Positions 10,760 through 19,264 of a stretch of DNA of 64,000 nt are shown piece after piece. The DNA is from Pseudoflavonifractor sp. 524-17. Its GTDB lineage: Bacteria > Bacillota > Clostridia > Oscillospirales > Oscillospiraceae. The notes under the pieces were generated by a model. The model did no database searches and was not told where the DNA came from. It worked only from the letters and a program-made list of their open reading frames with translations. The stretch lies in assembly GCF_009935845.1 (NCBI RefSeq), contig NZ_QWEK01000021.1, positions 1 to 64,000 on the forward strand, given 5' to 3'. The first letter of the stretch is position 1. Each line of letters opens with the position of its first letter. A program made the translations under genes and the position numbers.

Positions 10760-13135
10760 CTAAGGAATCACGGCGGTCCAGTAATGCTGTTGATAGAGGT
10801 CTGTAAAGCGGTAAGTGGCCTGAACGGTTCCCTCTAAGGGGACATTGCTGATGGCTAAGGGCGTGTCAGGAACCGTGAGGGGCTCTCCCAGAAGGTAGCT
10901 GTCCAGATAGCCCCCGTCGTAGCTGTAGTAGTCGCACAGGAACTCCAGGGTATCCCCGGGCTGGAGGGCGGCGCCGCTTTTGGCGATGGTATCGGTCTCC
11001 CCCTCAGTGTAGACGGCGCGGACGCCTGAAACATAGCCGTAGGGGGTGTCGTTGTCAAAGGTGAGCAGCAGCTCCGCCCGCTGTCCGTTGTGCATCACCG
11101 GCACCCGGCCGGTGATGGAGTAGGCCGCCCCATCGTCCACGGTGGCGGTGTGGTAATAGGCTACCGGCTGTCCCTCAATAGCCAGCCAGGTCTTGTCATA
11201 GCTGCCCAGCAGGCCTCCCGTCTCGTCAAATGCGAAGACATTGTCCAGGCCCAGGTCAATATAGCCCGCCCCGTCATCATAAAACACATTCAGCTCCAAG
11301 GACTGGACCAGCGCCCATTGTTCCTCCTCCAGCTGGAGGACCGGCGCCCCGTCCTCACCCGTGCTCCACGCCAGGGCCTGGGGGTCAAAGCGGTGCTCCG
11401 CCAGATATTGGGCGGTCTCCTGGGGCTCCAGGGCCGCGCCGCTCAAAAAGCCGGCATTGGATTGGGTCAGGCCAATCCGGCCAAAATCGCCCCCCAGAAA
11501 GCCGCTGAGCAGCTGGGACACGGCGTCCCCGCCGCCGCTGGAAACCAGCCCCCCCAGATCGCCCAGCAGGGCGGGCAGGGGGGAGGCCGTTCCGCCGGAG
11601 ACCGCCTGTCCGCTGGCTTCCAGGCTGGCGAACTCCTGAATGCAGCGGGTGTAGGACTCGTCCATGCCGATCTGCCGGTAGGCCGCCACCGCCCGGTCCA
11701 CAGTGGATACTTTCTGATAGGGGAAGTAGATGGACAGGCCGTAGGCATTGGTCATATTGGAGGAGGTCCGGTTGTACTTCACCGCCCCCAGCAGCGCCTC
11801 CACCAGAGCGTTTCCCTCCGGACTGTCCAAATTTTGGGCCAGGTGGACCAGATCCACCTGGTCAATTTTGCTGCCCCGGGCAAACTCCCGGGTGCTCCCC
11901 CGGGCGGCGGAGAGAGTATGGTACTCCTTGGCGGCGATCAGGCTGCGGGCGGAGCCGGCGAAGGCGGTCAGGGGGGCGGGAATGGTGGCCTGCGCCTCTG
12001 CCAGGTCGATCACCGACAGAGTGGTGAGCTGGCCGGGGCATTTCTGGGCGCAGGTGTCCACAAAACTGTCCGCGATCTGCCGTCCCAGCTCCAGGGTGGG
12101 CATGGATGGATCCGCCCCGAAAGCGGTGAGCCAGTCGGTATAGTACCAGCCCACCCCAGGCTCGGTCTCCTCCGAGGCGATGAGGTAATCCCCATGCTTC
12201 GCCAGCATCAGGGCGTTTTCTGCCGTGGCCATAAGGCAGGCGTCGAAGCCGATGAAGTCGAAGCGCACCCCTCCATCGGTGAGGGCCTTGTCAATCCCCG
12301 CCAGGCCCATGGAGGCGCTGGAGGCGAACTTCTCGTCGTACCCGTAGCCGCTGACCGAGCCGCCGCCGTGGTCCCAGAAGATGAGCTCATACCGGCTGGC
12401 GGGGTAGTTTTTGGCACAGTAGCGGATAAAGCCGGACAGAGTCGCCGGGTCGGTCATAGGGACGCTGCCTGCGTTTTCCTCCAGGCAGAGGAGGGAGCCC
12501 CCCTTTACCTGCCAGATCTGGTTGACGGCGCTGCTCACCTGGCTGTTCCGCCAGCCCGTGCAGCCGCCGGTGTAGATCAGCACATTGATCTGCGCCCCAA
12601 AGCGGGCGGACAGCATCTCCTGCAAATCGGCGGTGCCCATGCCGCTGCGGGACTCCAGGTCAGTGCCGCACATGTACACCATAATGGTGGCGGTATCTCT
12701 GCCGTTCCCCAGCAGGCGGGTATACTTCTCCCGGGCGGCGGGGTCTACGCTGGTATTCAGCCAGCCGGTATTGGCCTCCCCCTGCCAGCCGCTGGACACG
12801 CTGCCCCCGCCCAGGCCGCCCAGCAGGGCGGTCAGGTTGGCGCCCCCGCCCTGGCCCGTCTGCCCCCCGCCGGGAAGCTGTCCCCCCAGCAGAGCGGTGA
12901 TTCCGCCGCCGCCCCCCAGCAGCAGGACGGCCAGCAGCGCCAGCAGCCGGATTCCGCCGCCGCCCTTCCCGCTGCTCCGGGCGCCGGACCCGGACCGGAC
13001 GGCGCCGCTCCGGCGGTCCTGATAGCCCCCGGCCTCCCCTACCGGGCCGGTGTGAAGGCCCTCTCCCCGTTTAGATACACTCTTTCCCGGACCGGTGACA
13101 TGCTTCTCCCGGCTCCTGGGCCGCTTGTTCTCCAT
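10760..13135 (-). CDS. membrane-anchored clostripain-family (C11) cysteine peptidase
   Basis: The 791-residue protein has a basic, serine/glycine-rich N-terminus, one hydrophobic segment near 63-86 (IRLLALLAVLLLGGGGGITALL), then a clostripain-like domain from about 140. The catalytic pair is visible: histidine in FWDHGGG (about 255) and cysteine in GFDACLMA (about 299). The region TIMVYMCGTDLESRSG is the usual first strand of the family. C11 peptidases cut after arginine or lysine, often after self-activation. The C-terminal 250 residues are beta-rich and unassigned. ATG 13135 is preferred over 13144 because GAGAGG sits nine bases before it. It follows the DUF815-type gene by 48 bases, likely one transcript. 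Confidence 0.85.
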   Translation of the reverse strand: MENKRPRSREKHVTGPGKSVSKRGEGLHTGPVGEAGGYQDRRSGAVRSGSGARSSGKGGGGIRLLALLAVLLLGGGGGITALLGGQLPGGGQTGQGGGANLTALLGGLGGGSVSSGWQGEANTGWLNTSVDPAAREKYTRLLGNGRDTATIMVYMCGTDLESRSGMGTADLQEMLSARFGAQINVLIYTGGCTGWRNSQVSSAVNQIWQVKGGSLLCLEENAGSVPMTDPATLSGFIRYCAKNYPASRYELIFWDHGGGSVSGYGYDEKFASSASMGLAGIDKALTDGGVRFDFIGFDACLMATAENALMLAKHGDYLIASEETEPGVGWYYTDWLTAFGADPSMPTLELGRQIADSFVDTCAQKCPGQLTTLSVIDLAEAQATIPAPLTAFAGSARSLIAAKEYHTLSAARGSTREFARGSKIDQVDLVHLAQNLDSPEGNALVEALLGAVKYNRTSSNMTNAYGLSIYFPYQKVSTVDRAVAAYRQIGMDESYTRCIQEFASLEASGQAVSGGTASPLPALLGDLGGLVSSGGGDAVSQLLSGFLGGDFGRIGLTQSNAGFLSGAALEPQETAQYLAEHRFDPQALAWSTGEDGAPVLQLEEEQWALVQSLELNVFYDDGAGYIDLGLDNVFAFDETGGLLGSYDKTWLAIEGQPVAYYHTATVDDGAAYSITGRVPVMHNGQRAELLLTFDNDTPYGYVSGVRAVYTEGETDTIAKSGAALQPGDTLEFLCDYYSYDGGYLDSYLLGEPLTVPDTPLAISNVPLEGTVQATYRFTDLYQQHYWTAVIP

Positions 13136-13183
13136 AGGTGACATCCTCTCTGTGTGGTATGTTTTGAGCGGTCTCGTCCCGCG

Positions 13184-14383
13184 CTACAGGCGCAGGCTGG
13201 CGATAAACTGCTGGGCGGTGCGGGGGGTGCGGCCTGGGTGGCGCATCTCCCAGGCCAGGGCCTGGGCGCGGAGATCCTGGGCCTCCAGCGTGATCCCATG
13301 CCGCCGGGCCAGGGCGTCCACCATGTCCAGGTATTCTCCCTTGCTCATGGCCAGGTAGGGAATGCGCAGGCCGAACCGCTCGGACAGGGAGGTCTTTTCC
13401 TGGATGGTCTCAGAGGCGTCCACCTCGTCCCCCGCCCGGTCGCTGAAGGTCTGGCGGACCAGGCGGCGGCGGTTGGAGGTGGCGTAGATGGCCACGTTGG
13501 CGGGGCGGCGCTCCAGCCCGCCCTCCAGAATGGTCTTGAGCACCGAATAGGTCCGGTCGTCCTGGTCAAAGGCCAGATCGTCAATAAAAAGGATAAACTT
13601 CCGCCGCCGGCCCGCCAGGGAGCGGATGAGCGCCGGCAAAGAGCCCAGCTCCTCCTTCCGCACCTCAATAAGCCGCAGGTCTTCAAAGCCAGGCAGGCGG
13701 AGCAGGGACTTTACCGCGGCGGATTTGCCTGTGCCGCTGTCCCCGTAGAGCAGGACGTTGTTCACCGCCTTGCCCTCCAGCAAAGCCCGGGTGTTGGCCT
13801 CCACCTGGTCCCGCTGGCGGCGGTAGCCGATCATCTCCTCTGGGGCGTGGCAGTCCGGCTGCTCCACGGGCCACAGCGTGCCTCCCTCCCACAAAAAGGC
13901 GCGGTACCGGGCAAAGCGGCCCGATCCGTTGGCCTGGTAAAACGCCGTGAGGGAATCGAACGAGAAGGGCGCCCCCCGCTCCAGCTGGGGCAGTCCCGCC
14001 AGCGCCGGCCCAAACGCCGGGGGGAGGCAGCCGGCCATCGCCCCAATCAGCGTCTGGCAGTCCGTGTCCGCCAGGGCGGCCAGTACCTCAATGTCCCGCC
14101 GGGCGGCCTGGACCAGCGCGGGATTCTCCCCGCCCCGCTCCACCAGCCGGGCGTAGGGAGACTCCTGATAGCGCAGCGCGTCGTGGAGCCATTCCCCCAG
14201 CCCCCGTTTTTCCGCCGCGCACAGGGCGTAAAACAGCCGGGTATAGCACGCCACCGCCTCTTCCCCCTGGCGGCGGACTACCGCAGCCAGCAGAGACGAC
14301 GCCTCCTTTATCACCGGGTCATCCATCAGATGTCTGTAGGCGGAAATCCCCAGCAGACAGCCCCGCAGCACGTCCAGTTCCAT
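13184..14383 (-). CDS. DUF815-type AAA ATPase
   Basis: This 399-residue protein has a helical N-terminal half without recognised motifs and an ATPase domain from about 190. Walker A is GDSGTGKS (about 210-217) and Walker B FILFIDDLAFD (about 260-270), followed by the sensor-like IYATSNRRRLV. The pattern fits the DUF815 (PF05673) group, whose function is unknown. The ATG at 14383 follows AAAGGAGCTGATTGGTCA. It is the first gene after a strong promoter and is followed by the clostripain gene, so both may act in one process. Confidence 0.85.
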   Translation of the reverse strand: MELDVLRGCLLGISAYRHLMDDPVIKEASSLLAAVVRRQGEEAVACYTRLFYALCAAEKRGLGEWLHDALRYQESPYARLVERGGENPALVQAARRDIEVLAALADTDCQTLIGAMAGCLPPAFGPALAGLPQLERGAPFSFDSLTAFYQANGSGRFARYRAFLWEGGTLWPVEQPDCHAPEEMIGYRRQRDQVEANTRALLEGKAVNNVLLYGDSGTGKSAAVKSLLRLPGFEDLRLIEVRKEELGSLPALIRSLAGRRRKFILFIDDLAFDQDDRTYSVLKTILEGGLERRPANVAIYATSNRRRLVRQTFSDRAGDEVDASETIQEKTSLSERFGLRIPYLAMSKGEYLDMVDALARRHGITLEAQDLRAQALAWEMRHPGRTPRTAQQFIASLRL

Positions 14384-14410
14384 TGACCAATCAGCTCCTT
14401 TACGGGGCTT

Positions 14411-14439
14411 ATTTTAAAAGATTGTCTTTTTTCTGTCAA
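14411..14439 (-). promoter_or_regulatory. promoter of the DUF815/clostripain operon
   Basis: On the minus strand TTGACA (14439-14434) and TAAAAT (14416-14411) are 17 bases apart, about 30 bases before the DUF815 start. Confidence 0.8.
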
Positions 14440-14736
14440 TACAGCAGCCATGGAAAAGGCGGCGCGTCAAAAAACGTAAAATGGGAAGGGTTCGGAGGAA
14501 AGGGCGGCGGGAAGGGGAGCCGTCAGGGTTCCCTTTTGCGTCCGGGAAAGCTGCGCCCAGCCGGGCGAAAAGCCGCTCGCCGCCGGGCGCGGCACCATTG
14601 ATCAAACAAGGCCTGTTTTCTTTCAGCGTCCTTTCCGCTATAATCTATTATAATATTCTGGCAGGACGGCCTTAAAGCGGGGTTCAAATCCGCCCGCATC
14701 CTGCCGGCGGATCTTGTGATAACCGAGGTGAAGACG
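14440..14736. other. intergenic region with repeat copy D and a tRNA-like hairpin leader
   Basis: The gap holds a GC-rich stem-forming stretch (14555-14600), the inverted repeat copy at 14585-14614, two overlapping TATAAT strings (14639-14644 and 14649-14654) and then a leader in which GGCAGGA (about 14661) can pair with TCCTGCC (about 14698) around a GGGTTCAAATCC T-arm-like hairpin. No gene is seen. Confidence 0.5.
14585..14614 (-). repeat. interspersed repeat copy D (inverted)
   Basis: Read on the minus strand it starts AGGCCTTGTTTGATCAATGG, matching copy A at 17 of the first 20 positions or better. It is preceded by CGCCCAGCCGGGCG-like stem sequence similar to that inside the element at 29997. 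Confidence 0.7.
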
Positions 14737-15411
14737 GTGAAAATTCTGGTGGTAGAGGACGAACGGCGTCTGGCCGGCACCCTGCGGGTTCTGCTGGAGT
14801 CCAGGGGCTTTGAGGTGGACGTGGTCTTTGACGGAGAGGCCGGGGCGGACTATGCGGCGCTGGACATCTACGATCTGCTGATTCTGGACGTGATGCTGCC
14901 CAAGCTGGACGGCTTCCAGCTGGCCCAGGCGGTGCGGGCCAGGCACTGCGGAGTAAAAATTTTAATGCTCACCGCCAAATCCGACGTGACGGACCGGATC
15001 GCGGGGCTCAACGCCGGGGCGGACTACTATCTCACAAAACCCTTTGACACCGGGGAGCTGCTGGCCTGTGTCAATGCCCTGCTCCGCCGCCAGGGGGATC
15101 AGGTGGACGCCCTGACCTTCGGCAACACCGCCCTTGACCTTTCCACCGGGATGCTCTGCCGGGGAGAGGAGCACATCCGCCTGTCGGCCCGGGAGTTCGA
15201 CGTGATGCGTTTTCTCATGCAGTCGGGGGGCCGCAACCGCTCCAAGGAGGCGCTGCTCACCAAGGTATGGGGCTATGACTCCAATGCCACGGAGAACCAT
15301 GTGGAGGTCTATGTGGGCTTTCTGCGGAAAAAGCTGGCCGCCATTGGCTCCAATGTGCGCATTGAGGCCATCCGGCGGCTGGGCTACCATCTGGAGGTGG
15401 GGGAACCATGA
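14737..15411 (+). CDS. OmpR-family response regulator
   Basis: The 224-residue protein has a receiver domain (KILVVEDERRL, phosphate-accepting D51 in LLILDVMLPKLDG, and the conserved lysine in YLTKPFDTGEL) and a winged-helix C-terminal domain (LSAREFDVMRFLM ... ENHVEVYVGFLRKKL). It should be phosphorylated by the kinase encoded next. GTG 14737 is chosen over GTG 14716 and 14728 because CCGAGGTG sits at the right distance and KILVVED is the usual start. The stop overlaps the kinase start. Confidence 0.9.
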   Translation: MKILVVEDERRLAGTLRVLLESRGFEVDVVFDGEAGADYAALDIYDLLILDVMLPKLDGFQLAQAVRARHCGVKILMLTAKSDVTDRIAGLNAGADYYLTKPFDTGELLACVNALLRRQGDQVDALTFGNTALDLSTGMLCRGEEHIRLSAREFDVMRFLMQSGGRNRSKEALLTKVWGYDSNATENHVEVYVGFLRKKLAAIGSNVRIEAIRRLGYHLEVGEP

Positions 15412-16622
15412 TCCGGCGGCTTCGCCTTAAATTTGTGTGCATCAATCTGGTCATCGCCACCGCGATGATGACGGCTATCCTCCTCACTGTCTTCCGTTTC
15501 ACGCAGGAGGGCTTCCGCCAGGACAGCTTCAGACTGATGCACACCTTGACCACGCAGCCCATCCGCCCCGGCGGGCCCGCCGCCGGGAGCCATCTGCCCT
15601 ATCTTATTTTGCAGGCCGGGCCGGACGGCCGGTGGTCTGCCGTTGGCAGCGCCGGCTATGATCTCACAGACCAGGACCTTCTCCGCCGGCTGCTGTCCGA
15701 AGTAAACCGCCAAAACGCGTCGGCGGGGGAGCTAAGAGAGGACGCCCTGCGCTATTGGAGGGCAACGGTCCCCGAGGGAGAGCGGATTGTTTTTGTCAAT
15801 ATCTCCGGCGAGCTGCGGACCATGGACAGCCTGCTGCGTACCTGCCTGCTCATCGGCGGGGCGGGATTTTTCGTCTTCCTGCTCCTGAGCGCTCTGCTGG
15901 CCCGGTGGGCGGTAGCGCCGGTGGCGCGGGCCTGGGAGCAGCAGCGGCAGTTTGTCTCCGACGCCTCCCACGAGCTGAAGACCCCCCTCACTGTCATCCT
16001 CACCAATGCCGAACTCCTCCAGGCCCAGGGGGCGGATCGGGACCCCTTTGTGGATAATATCCTCACCACCGCCCAACAAATGCGCCGGCTGGTGGAATCT
16101 CTGCTGGATCTGGCCCGGGTGGGCGGTGGAATTTCCAAAGACCTGTTTGCCCCGGTGGATCTCAGCGCCCTGGTGTCCCGGGCGGTGCTCCCCTTTGAGC
16201 CCCTCTATTTTGAAAAGGGGCTGTCCATTGACGCGGAGATAAAACCCGGCCTGTGGGTGCGGGGCAGCGAGACCCATTTGCGGCAGGCGGCGGATATCCT
16301 ATTGGACAACGGGCAGAAATACGCCCCGCCGGGTGCGGCGGTGTCCCTGCGGCTGTTTCGCGCGGGGCAGCACTGCCGTCTTCAGGTGTCCAACCCCGGT
16401 CCCCCCATCCCGCCCGGGGAGCTGCCCCGCCTCTTTGACCGCTTCTACCGGGCGGACAAGGCCCGGGGCGGGGACGGCGGCTACGGTCTGGGGCTGGCCA
16501 TCGCCCGGGAGATTGTCCAGGCCCACGGCGGGAAGATCTGGGCGGAGAGCGCCTGCGGCGAGAACTCCTTTTTTATCCAGCTCCCCCTGGGCGAGCCGCC
16601 CCGCCTGCCCCTTCGGGGCTGA
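15408..16622 (+). CDS. sensor histidine kinase
   Basis: The 404-residue protein has a membrane segment near 10-28, an extracytoplasmic region to about 140, a second membrane segment near 147-167, then the kinase core. The phosphorylated histidine is H188 in SDASHELKTPLT. ATP-binding marks are LLDNGQKYAPPG (N box), RLFDRFYRAD (F box) and GGYGLGLAIAREIVQAHGG (G box). It overlaps the regulator gene by four bases. The signal sensed is unknown; the sigma/anti-sigma pair that follows might be part of the same stress circuit, which is inference. Confidence 0.9.
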   Translation: MIRRLRLKFVCINLVIATAMMTAILLTVFRFTQEGFRQDSFRLMHTLTTQPIRPGGPAAGSHLPYLILQAGPDGRWSAVGSAGYDLTDQDLLRRLLSEVNRQNASAGELREDALRYWRATVPEGERIVFVNISGELRTMDSLLRTCLLIGGAGFFVFLLLSALLARWAVAPVARAWEQQRQFVSDASHELKTPLTVILTNAELLQAQGADRDPFVDNILTTAQQMRRLVESLLDLARVGGGISKDLFAPVDLSALVSRAVLPFEPLYFEKGLSIDAEIKPGLWVRGSETHLRQAADILLDNGQKYAPPGAAVSLRLFRAGQHCRLQVSNPGPPIPPGELPRLFDRFYRADKARGGDGGYGLGLAIAREIVQAHGGKIWAESACGENSFFIQLPLGEPPRLPLRG

Positions 16623-16689
16623 ATTTTTTCCCGCCGTGTGCAGCAATTTGGGCCGCCGCTGCGTTTATTAGGGTGAAAGGGGGAATTCC

Positions 16690-17157
16690 ATGACAGAACC
16701 CAACCGGTTGGAAGCCCTGGTCAAAGCCCATCAGCACACCCTCTACCGGGCCGCCTGCGCCGTACTTGGGGACGCCCATGAGGCGGAGGACGCGGTTCAG
16801 GACGCCTTCCTGGCCTGGCTGGAGAAGGCGCCCTTCTGTCCCACCGGCGCCCAGGAGCGGGCCTGGCTGCTGCGGGTGACGGTGAACAACTGCAAGAGCC
16901 GGCTGCGCGCCCCCTGGCGGCGGCGGACCGCCCCTCTGCTGGACACCTACCCCGCCGCCGAACCCCAGGAGTACGCCGCCCTGGACGCGGTACTGGCCCT
17001 GCCCCCTAAGGAGCGGGCCACCGTCCACCTGTTCTACTATGAGGGGTATCAGACCGCCGAGATCGCCGCCATTTTGGGGGAGCGGGAGGGCACCGTCCGC
17101 TCCCGGCTGTCCCGCTGCCGGAAAAAGCTGCGGGATATTCTGGATGATACACCGTGA
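16690..17157 (+). CDS. ECF-type RNA polymerase sigma factor
   Basis: The 155-residue protein has region 2 (YRAACAVLGDAHEAEDAVQDAFLAWLE) and region 4 (LDAVLALPPKERATVHLFYYEGYQTAEIAAILGEREGTVRSRLSRCRKKL), joined by a short linker. This is the SigW/SigM-like layout. AGGGGGAATTCC precedes the ATG. The next gene encodes a single-pass membrane protein and starts 11 bases later, the usual layout for a sigma factor and its anti-sigma factor. Confidence 0.9.
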   Translation: MTEPNRLEALVKAHQHTLYRAACAVLGDAHEAEDAVQDAFLAWLEKAPFCPTGAQERAWLLRVTVNNCKSRLRAPWRRRTAPLLDTYPAAEPQEYAALDAVLALPPKERATVHLFYYEGYQTAEIAAILGEREGTVRSRLSRCRKKLRDILDDTP

Positions 17158-17168
17158 AAGGAGTTAAT

Positions 17169-18065
17169 ATGAACTACTACCGTCACTATATGGACCGCCT
17201 CACCCTCCCTGCCCAGGCCCAGGCGGAGCTGCGCTCCGCCCTGGCCGAGGGGAAAAGACCGGCCGCCAGACGGCGGCGGGCCCTCCCCGCGGCGGGGGTG
17301 GCCGTCCTGGCCTGCTGCGCCCTGGCCCTGGGCTGGGGGACGTGGCAGCGCCAGCACTCCGGCGCCGCCCTCCTCCCCGGGAGCACCGCCCACCAGGCCG
17401 CCGACTTCACCTCCGCCTCCCCCCAGGCCACCCCGTCCCAGCGGGTCCATCCCATCTACCAGCCGGAACCCTTTGACCCCGCCGCCCTCACCTTGAAGGT
17501 ACCCAGCTCCCCGGTCTACCTCTACGACCATAACCCCCTGGAGCTGCCCAACGTGGCCGGTGAGTCCTGCATAGTCCAGTGCTACGGCTTTCCCCCGGAG
17601 ACCGCCGAAGCCCCCCTCTCCGCCTCAGACATGCTCTCCCTGTTCGGCTGGGAGGACCCAGCCGATCTCACCCGGCTGTGCTGGGAGAATTTCTCCCTCC
17701 GGGGCAGCAGGAGCTCCTATGAGGGAGAGGTCCTGCTGGCACAGGTGCTGGGCCGCAGAGAGGACAGCAGCGGCGTGTGCGCCTTCTCTCTGGCTCTCTA
17801 TCCGGACAGAGAGCCGCTCATTGACTATTTCTATGACAATGCCGCCCTCTTTGACTTCAACGGCGTCCAGGTCAGTGGATACACGCTGGATCCCGACGGG
17901 GAGTGCGGGTACACCGCCCGTGTCTGGTTCCAGACGGAGGAGGCCGGCGTCCGCTTCACCGTCTCCGCTCCCGACGCCCAGACGGCGGAGCGCCTGTCCT
18001 TTGCCCTGCTCAACCAGCTCACCCAGACCGGCAGCCTCTCCTTCCAGCACCTGTCCGCCCGCTGA
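17169..18065 (+). CDS. putative membrane anti-sigma factor
   Basis: The 298-residue protein has a cytoplasmic N-terminus of about 40 residues (YYRHYMDRLTLPAQAQAELRSAL then a basic stretch), one membrane segment near 41-58 (LPAAGVAVLACCALALGW) and an extracytoplasmic domain of some 230 residues without a recognised family. By position it probably holds the preceding ECF sigma factor inactive. ATG 17169 is preferred over GTG 17154 since AAAGGAG lies just before it. No zinc-type HxxxCxxC motif is seen in the N-terminus. Confidence 0.65.
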   Translation: MNYYRHYMDRLTLPAQAQAELRSALAEGKRPAARRRRALPAAGVAVLACCALALGWGTWQRQHSGAALLPGSTAHQAADFTSASPQATPSQRVHPIYQPEPFDPAALTLKVPSSPVYLYDHNPLELPNVAGESCIVQCYGFPPETAEAPLSASDMLSLFGWEDPADLTRLCWENFSLRGSRSSYEGEVLLAQVLGRREDSSGVCAFSLALYPDREPLIDYFYDNAALFDFNGVQVSGYTLDPDGECGYTARVWFQTEEAGVRFTVSAPDAQTAERLSFALLNQLTQTGSLSFQHLSAR

Positions 18066-18070
18066 ACAGC

Positions 18071-18109
18071 GAAGGCCCCCGGGGCGGTTCAAACTCCCCG
18101 GGGGCCTTC
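18071..18109. terminator. bidirectional terminator
   Basis: GAAGGCCCCCGGGG (18071-18084) pairs perfectly with CCCCGGGGGCCTTC (18096-18109) around an 11-base loop, between the convergent anti-sigma and hpf genes. Confidence 0.65.
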
Positions 18110-18117
18110 GGCGTCAA

Positions 18118-18660
18118 TTATCCTTCGTCTTCAATCAGGCCGTAGCCGCCGTTCTCCCGGCGGTAGACCACGGAGAAAGCCCCGTCGCTGTCCACATTCT
18201 TGAAGGCGAAGAAGGCGTGGTCCACCAGATTCATCTGGAGGATGGCCTCTTCCACCGTCATGGGCTTGATGGGGAATTTCTTGGTGCGCACCACCCGGAA
18301 CTCCTCTTCCTCCCCGTCGGGGACGAAGGAGGATACCTCCTCATCCACAGTGCGGCTGAACGCGTCCTGACGCAGGCGCTTTTCCAGCCGGGCCTTGTTC
18401 TTGCGGATCTGCCGCTCCACAGAGGCCACCGCCGCGTCGATGGTGGCGAACATGTCCGACGTGCTCTCGGCCACACGGATGATCGTGCTGCCGGAGCGGA
18501 CCGTCAGCTCCACGTTATTGCGCCCCTTTTCCACACTAAAGACAATCGCGGCCTCCGCGTCCGACTTGAAATACCGGTCCAGCTTGCCCACCTTTTTCTC
18601 CGCGTAGGTGTGGACTTTATTGGGGAGGTCAACCTTTTTGTCTGTAAATATGAACTTCAT
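18118..18660 (-). CDS. hpf: ribosome hibernation promoting factor, long form
   Basis: The 180-residue protein has the S30AE domain (MKFIFTDKKVDLPNKVHTYAEKK to about residue 100) and the C-terminal dimerisation domain (VRTKKFPIKPMTVEEAILQMNLVDHAFFAFKN). The long form joins two 70S ribosomes into inactive 100S dimers in resting cells. The true start is ATG 18660 after GGAAGGAGCTGAAATCA; a longer in-frame extension upstream has no family likeness. Its own promoter lies at 18755-18783. Confidence 0.93.
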   Translation of the reverse strand: MKFIFTDKKVDLPNKVHTYAEKKVGKLDRYFKSDAEAAIVFSVEKGRNNVELTVRSGSTIIRVAESTSDMFATIDAAVASVERQIRKNKARLEKRLRQDAFSRTVDEEVSSFVPDGEEEEFRVVRTKKFPIKPMTVEEAILQMNLVDHAFFAFKNVDSDGAFSVVYRRENGGYGLIEDEG

Positions 18661-18754
18661 TGATTTCAGCTCCTTCCGCCCCCGCGCGGGGGCATTTGTG
18701 GTTGCCGCGGGACGCACAGCCCGCACTGGGAACCTGCGTAAGGTTCCTGTTAGA

Positions 18755-18783
18755 ATTATACCACATCTCTGGTAAATTTCCAA
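18755..18783 (-). promoter_or_regulatory. hpf promoter
   Basis: On the minus strand TTGGAA (18783-18778) and TATAAT (18760-18755) are 17 bases apart, about 95 bases before hpf. Confidence 0.75.
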
Positions 18784-18825
18784 TGCTAATTTATCTATTT
18801 TTGCTCCCGGCGGAAATCAGCCTCT

Positions 18826-18855
18826 GGGCCTTGTTTGACAAATGGCGGGGTGCGC
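18826..18855 (+). repeat. interspersed repeat copy B
   Basis: The copy starts GGGCCTTGTTTGACAAATGG, followed by a GGGGTGCGC tail. It lies between the divergent hpf and thrS promoters. Confidence 0.75.
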
Positions 18856-18936
18856 CGCAGGTTTCCAATCCGTATCGCTCCCATATCGTTTAAAATCTTC
18901 TGTTTTGAATCTGTAGCCCCGGCAGTCCCGGCGCTC

Positions 18937-18965
18937 TTGACAACCCCGCCGGAACGTGGTATAGT
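18937..18965 (+). promoter_or_regulatory. thrS promoter
   Basis: A perfect TTGACA (18937-18942) and TATAGT (18960-18965) with 17-base spacing precede the T-box leader. Confidence 0.85.
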
Positions 18966-18971
18966 AGCCCC

Positions 18972-19216
18972 GAAATTGAGGCAGTGACGGGGAAGACGCC
19001 CTGTGCAATCCGCCCTTCAGAGAGGAAGCGTCCAGGCTGTGAGCGCTTCCAGGGCCGGGACAGCGCGCCACCACCCCTGAGCCGCCCGGGACATAACCGG
19101 GACGGGGTCCGCCCGTTACAGCGGTCACGAGCGACGGCCATGCCGTAAGCAGGGTGGAACCGTGGGACGCGTCTGCGCCTCACCCCTGAACACACATCAG
19201 GGGTGAGGCGCTTTTT
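18972..19216 (+). ncRNA. T-box riboswitch (threonine)
   Basis: The leader has the T-box sequence AGGGTGGAACCGTGGG at about 19151-19166 and a terminator of 15 pairs (19175-19189 with 19197-19211) followed by five T. Upstream are stem I-like helices (about 18975-19110). Uncharged tRNA binding would favour the antiterminator and turn thrS on. Position before thrS gives the amino acid; ACC triplets occur near 19070, but I could not fix the specifier codon. Confidence 0.9.
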
Positions 19217-19264
19217 GCCTTTGGCAGAAACATCCTCCGCCCCAAATCAAAAGGAGGAAGCGTC

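Noticed and set aside
10760-13144. Long open frame opposite the clostripain gene (11090-13141, plus strand) as a gene
   Set aside because: It is the GC-rich shadow of the protease gene, with glycine/histidine-rich low-complexity translation, no ribosome site and no family likeness.
13154-14386. 410-codon plus-strand frame opposite the DUF815 gene
   Set aside because: Mirror frame of the ATPase gene; the minus strand has Walker motifs, promoter and ribosome site.
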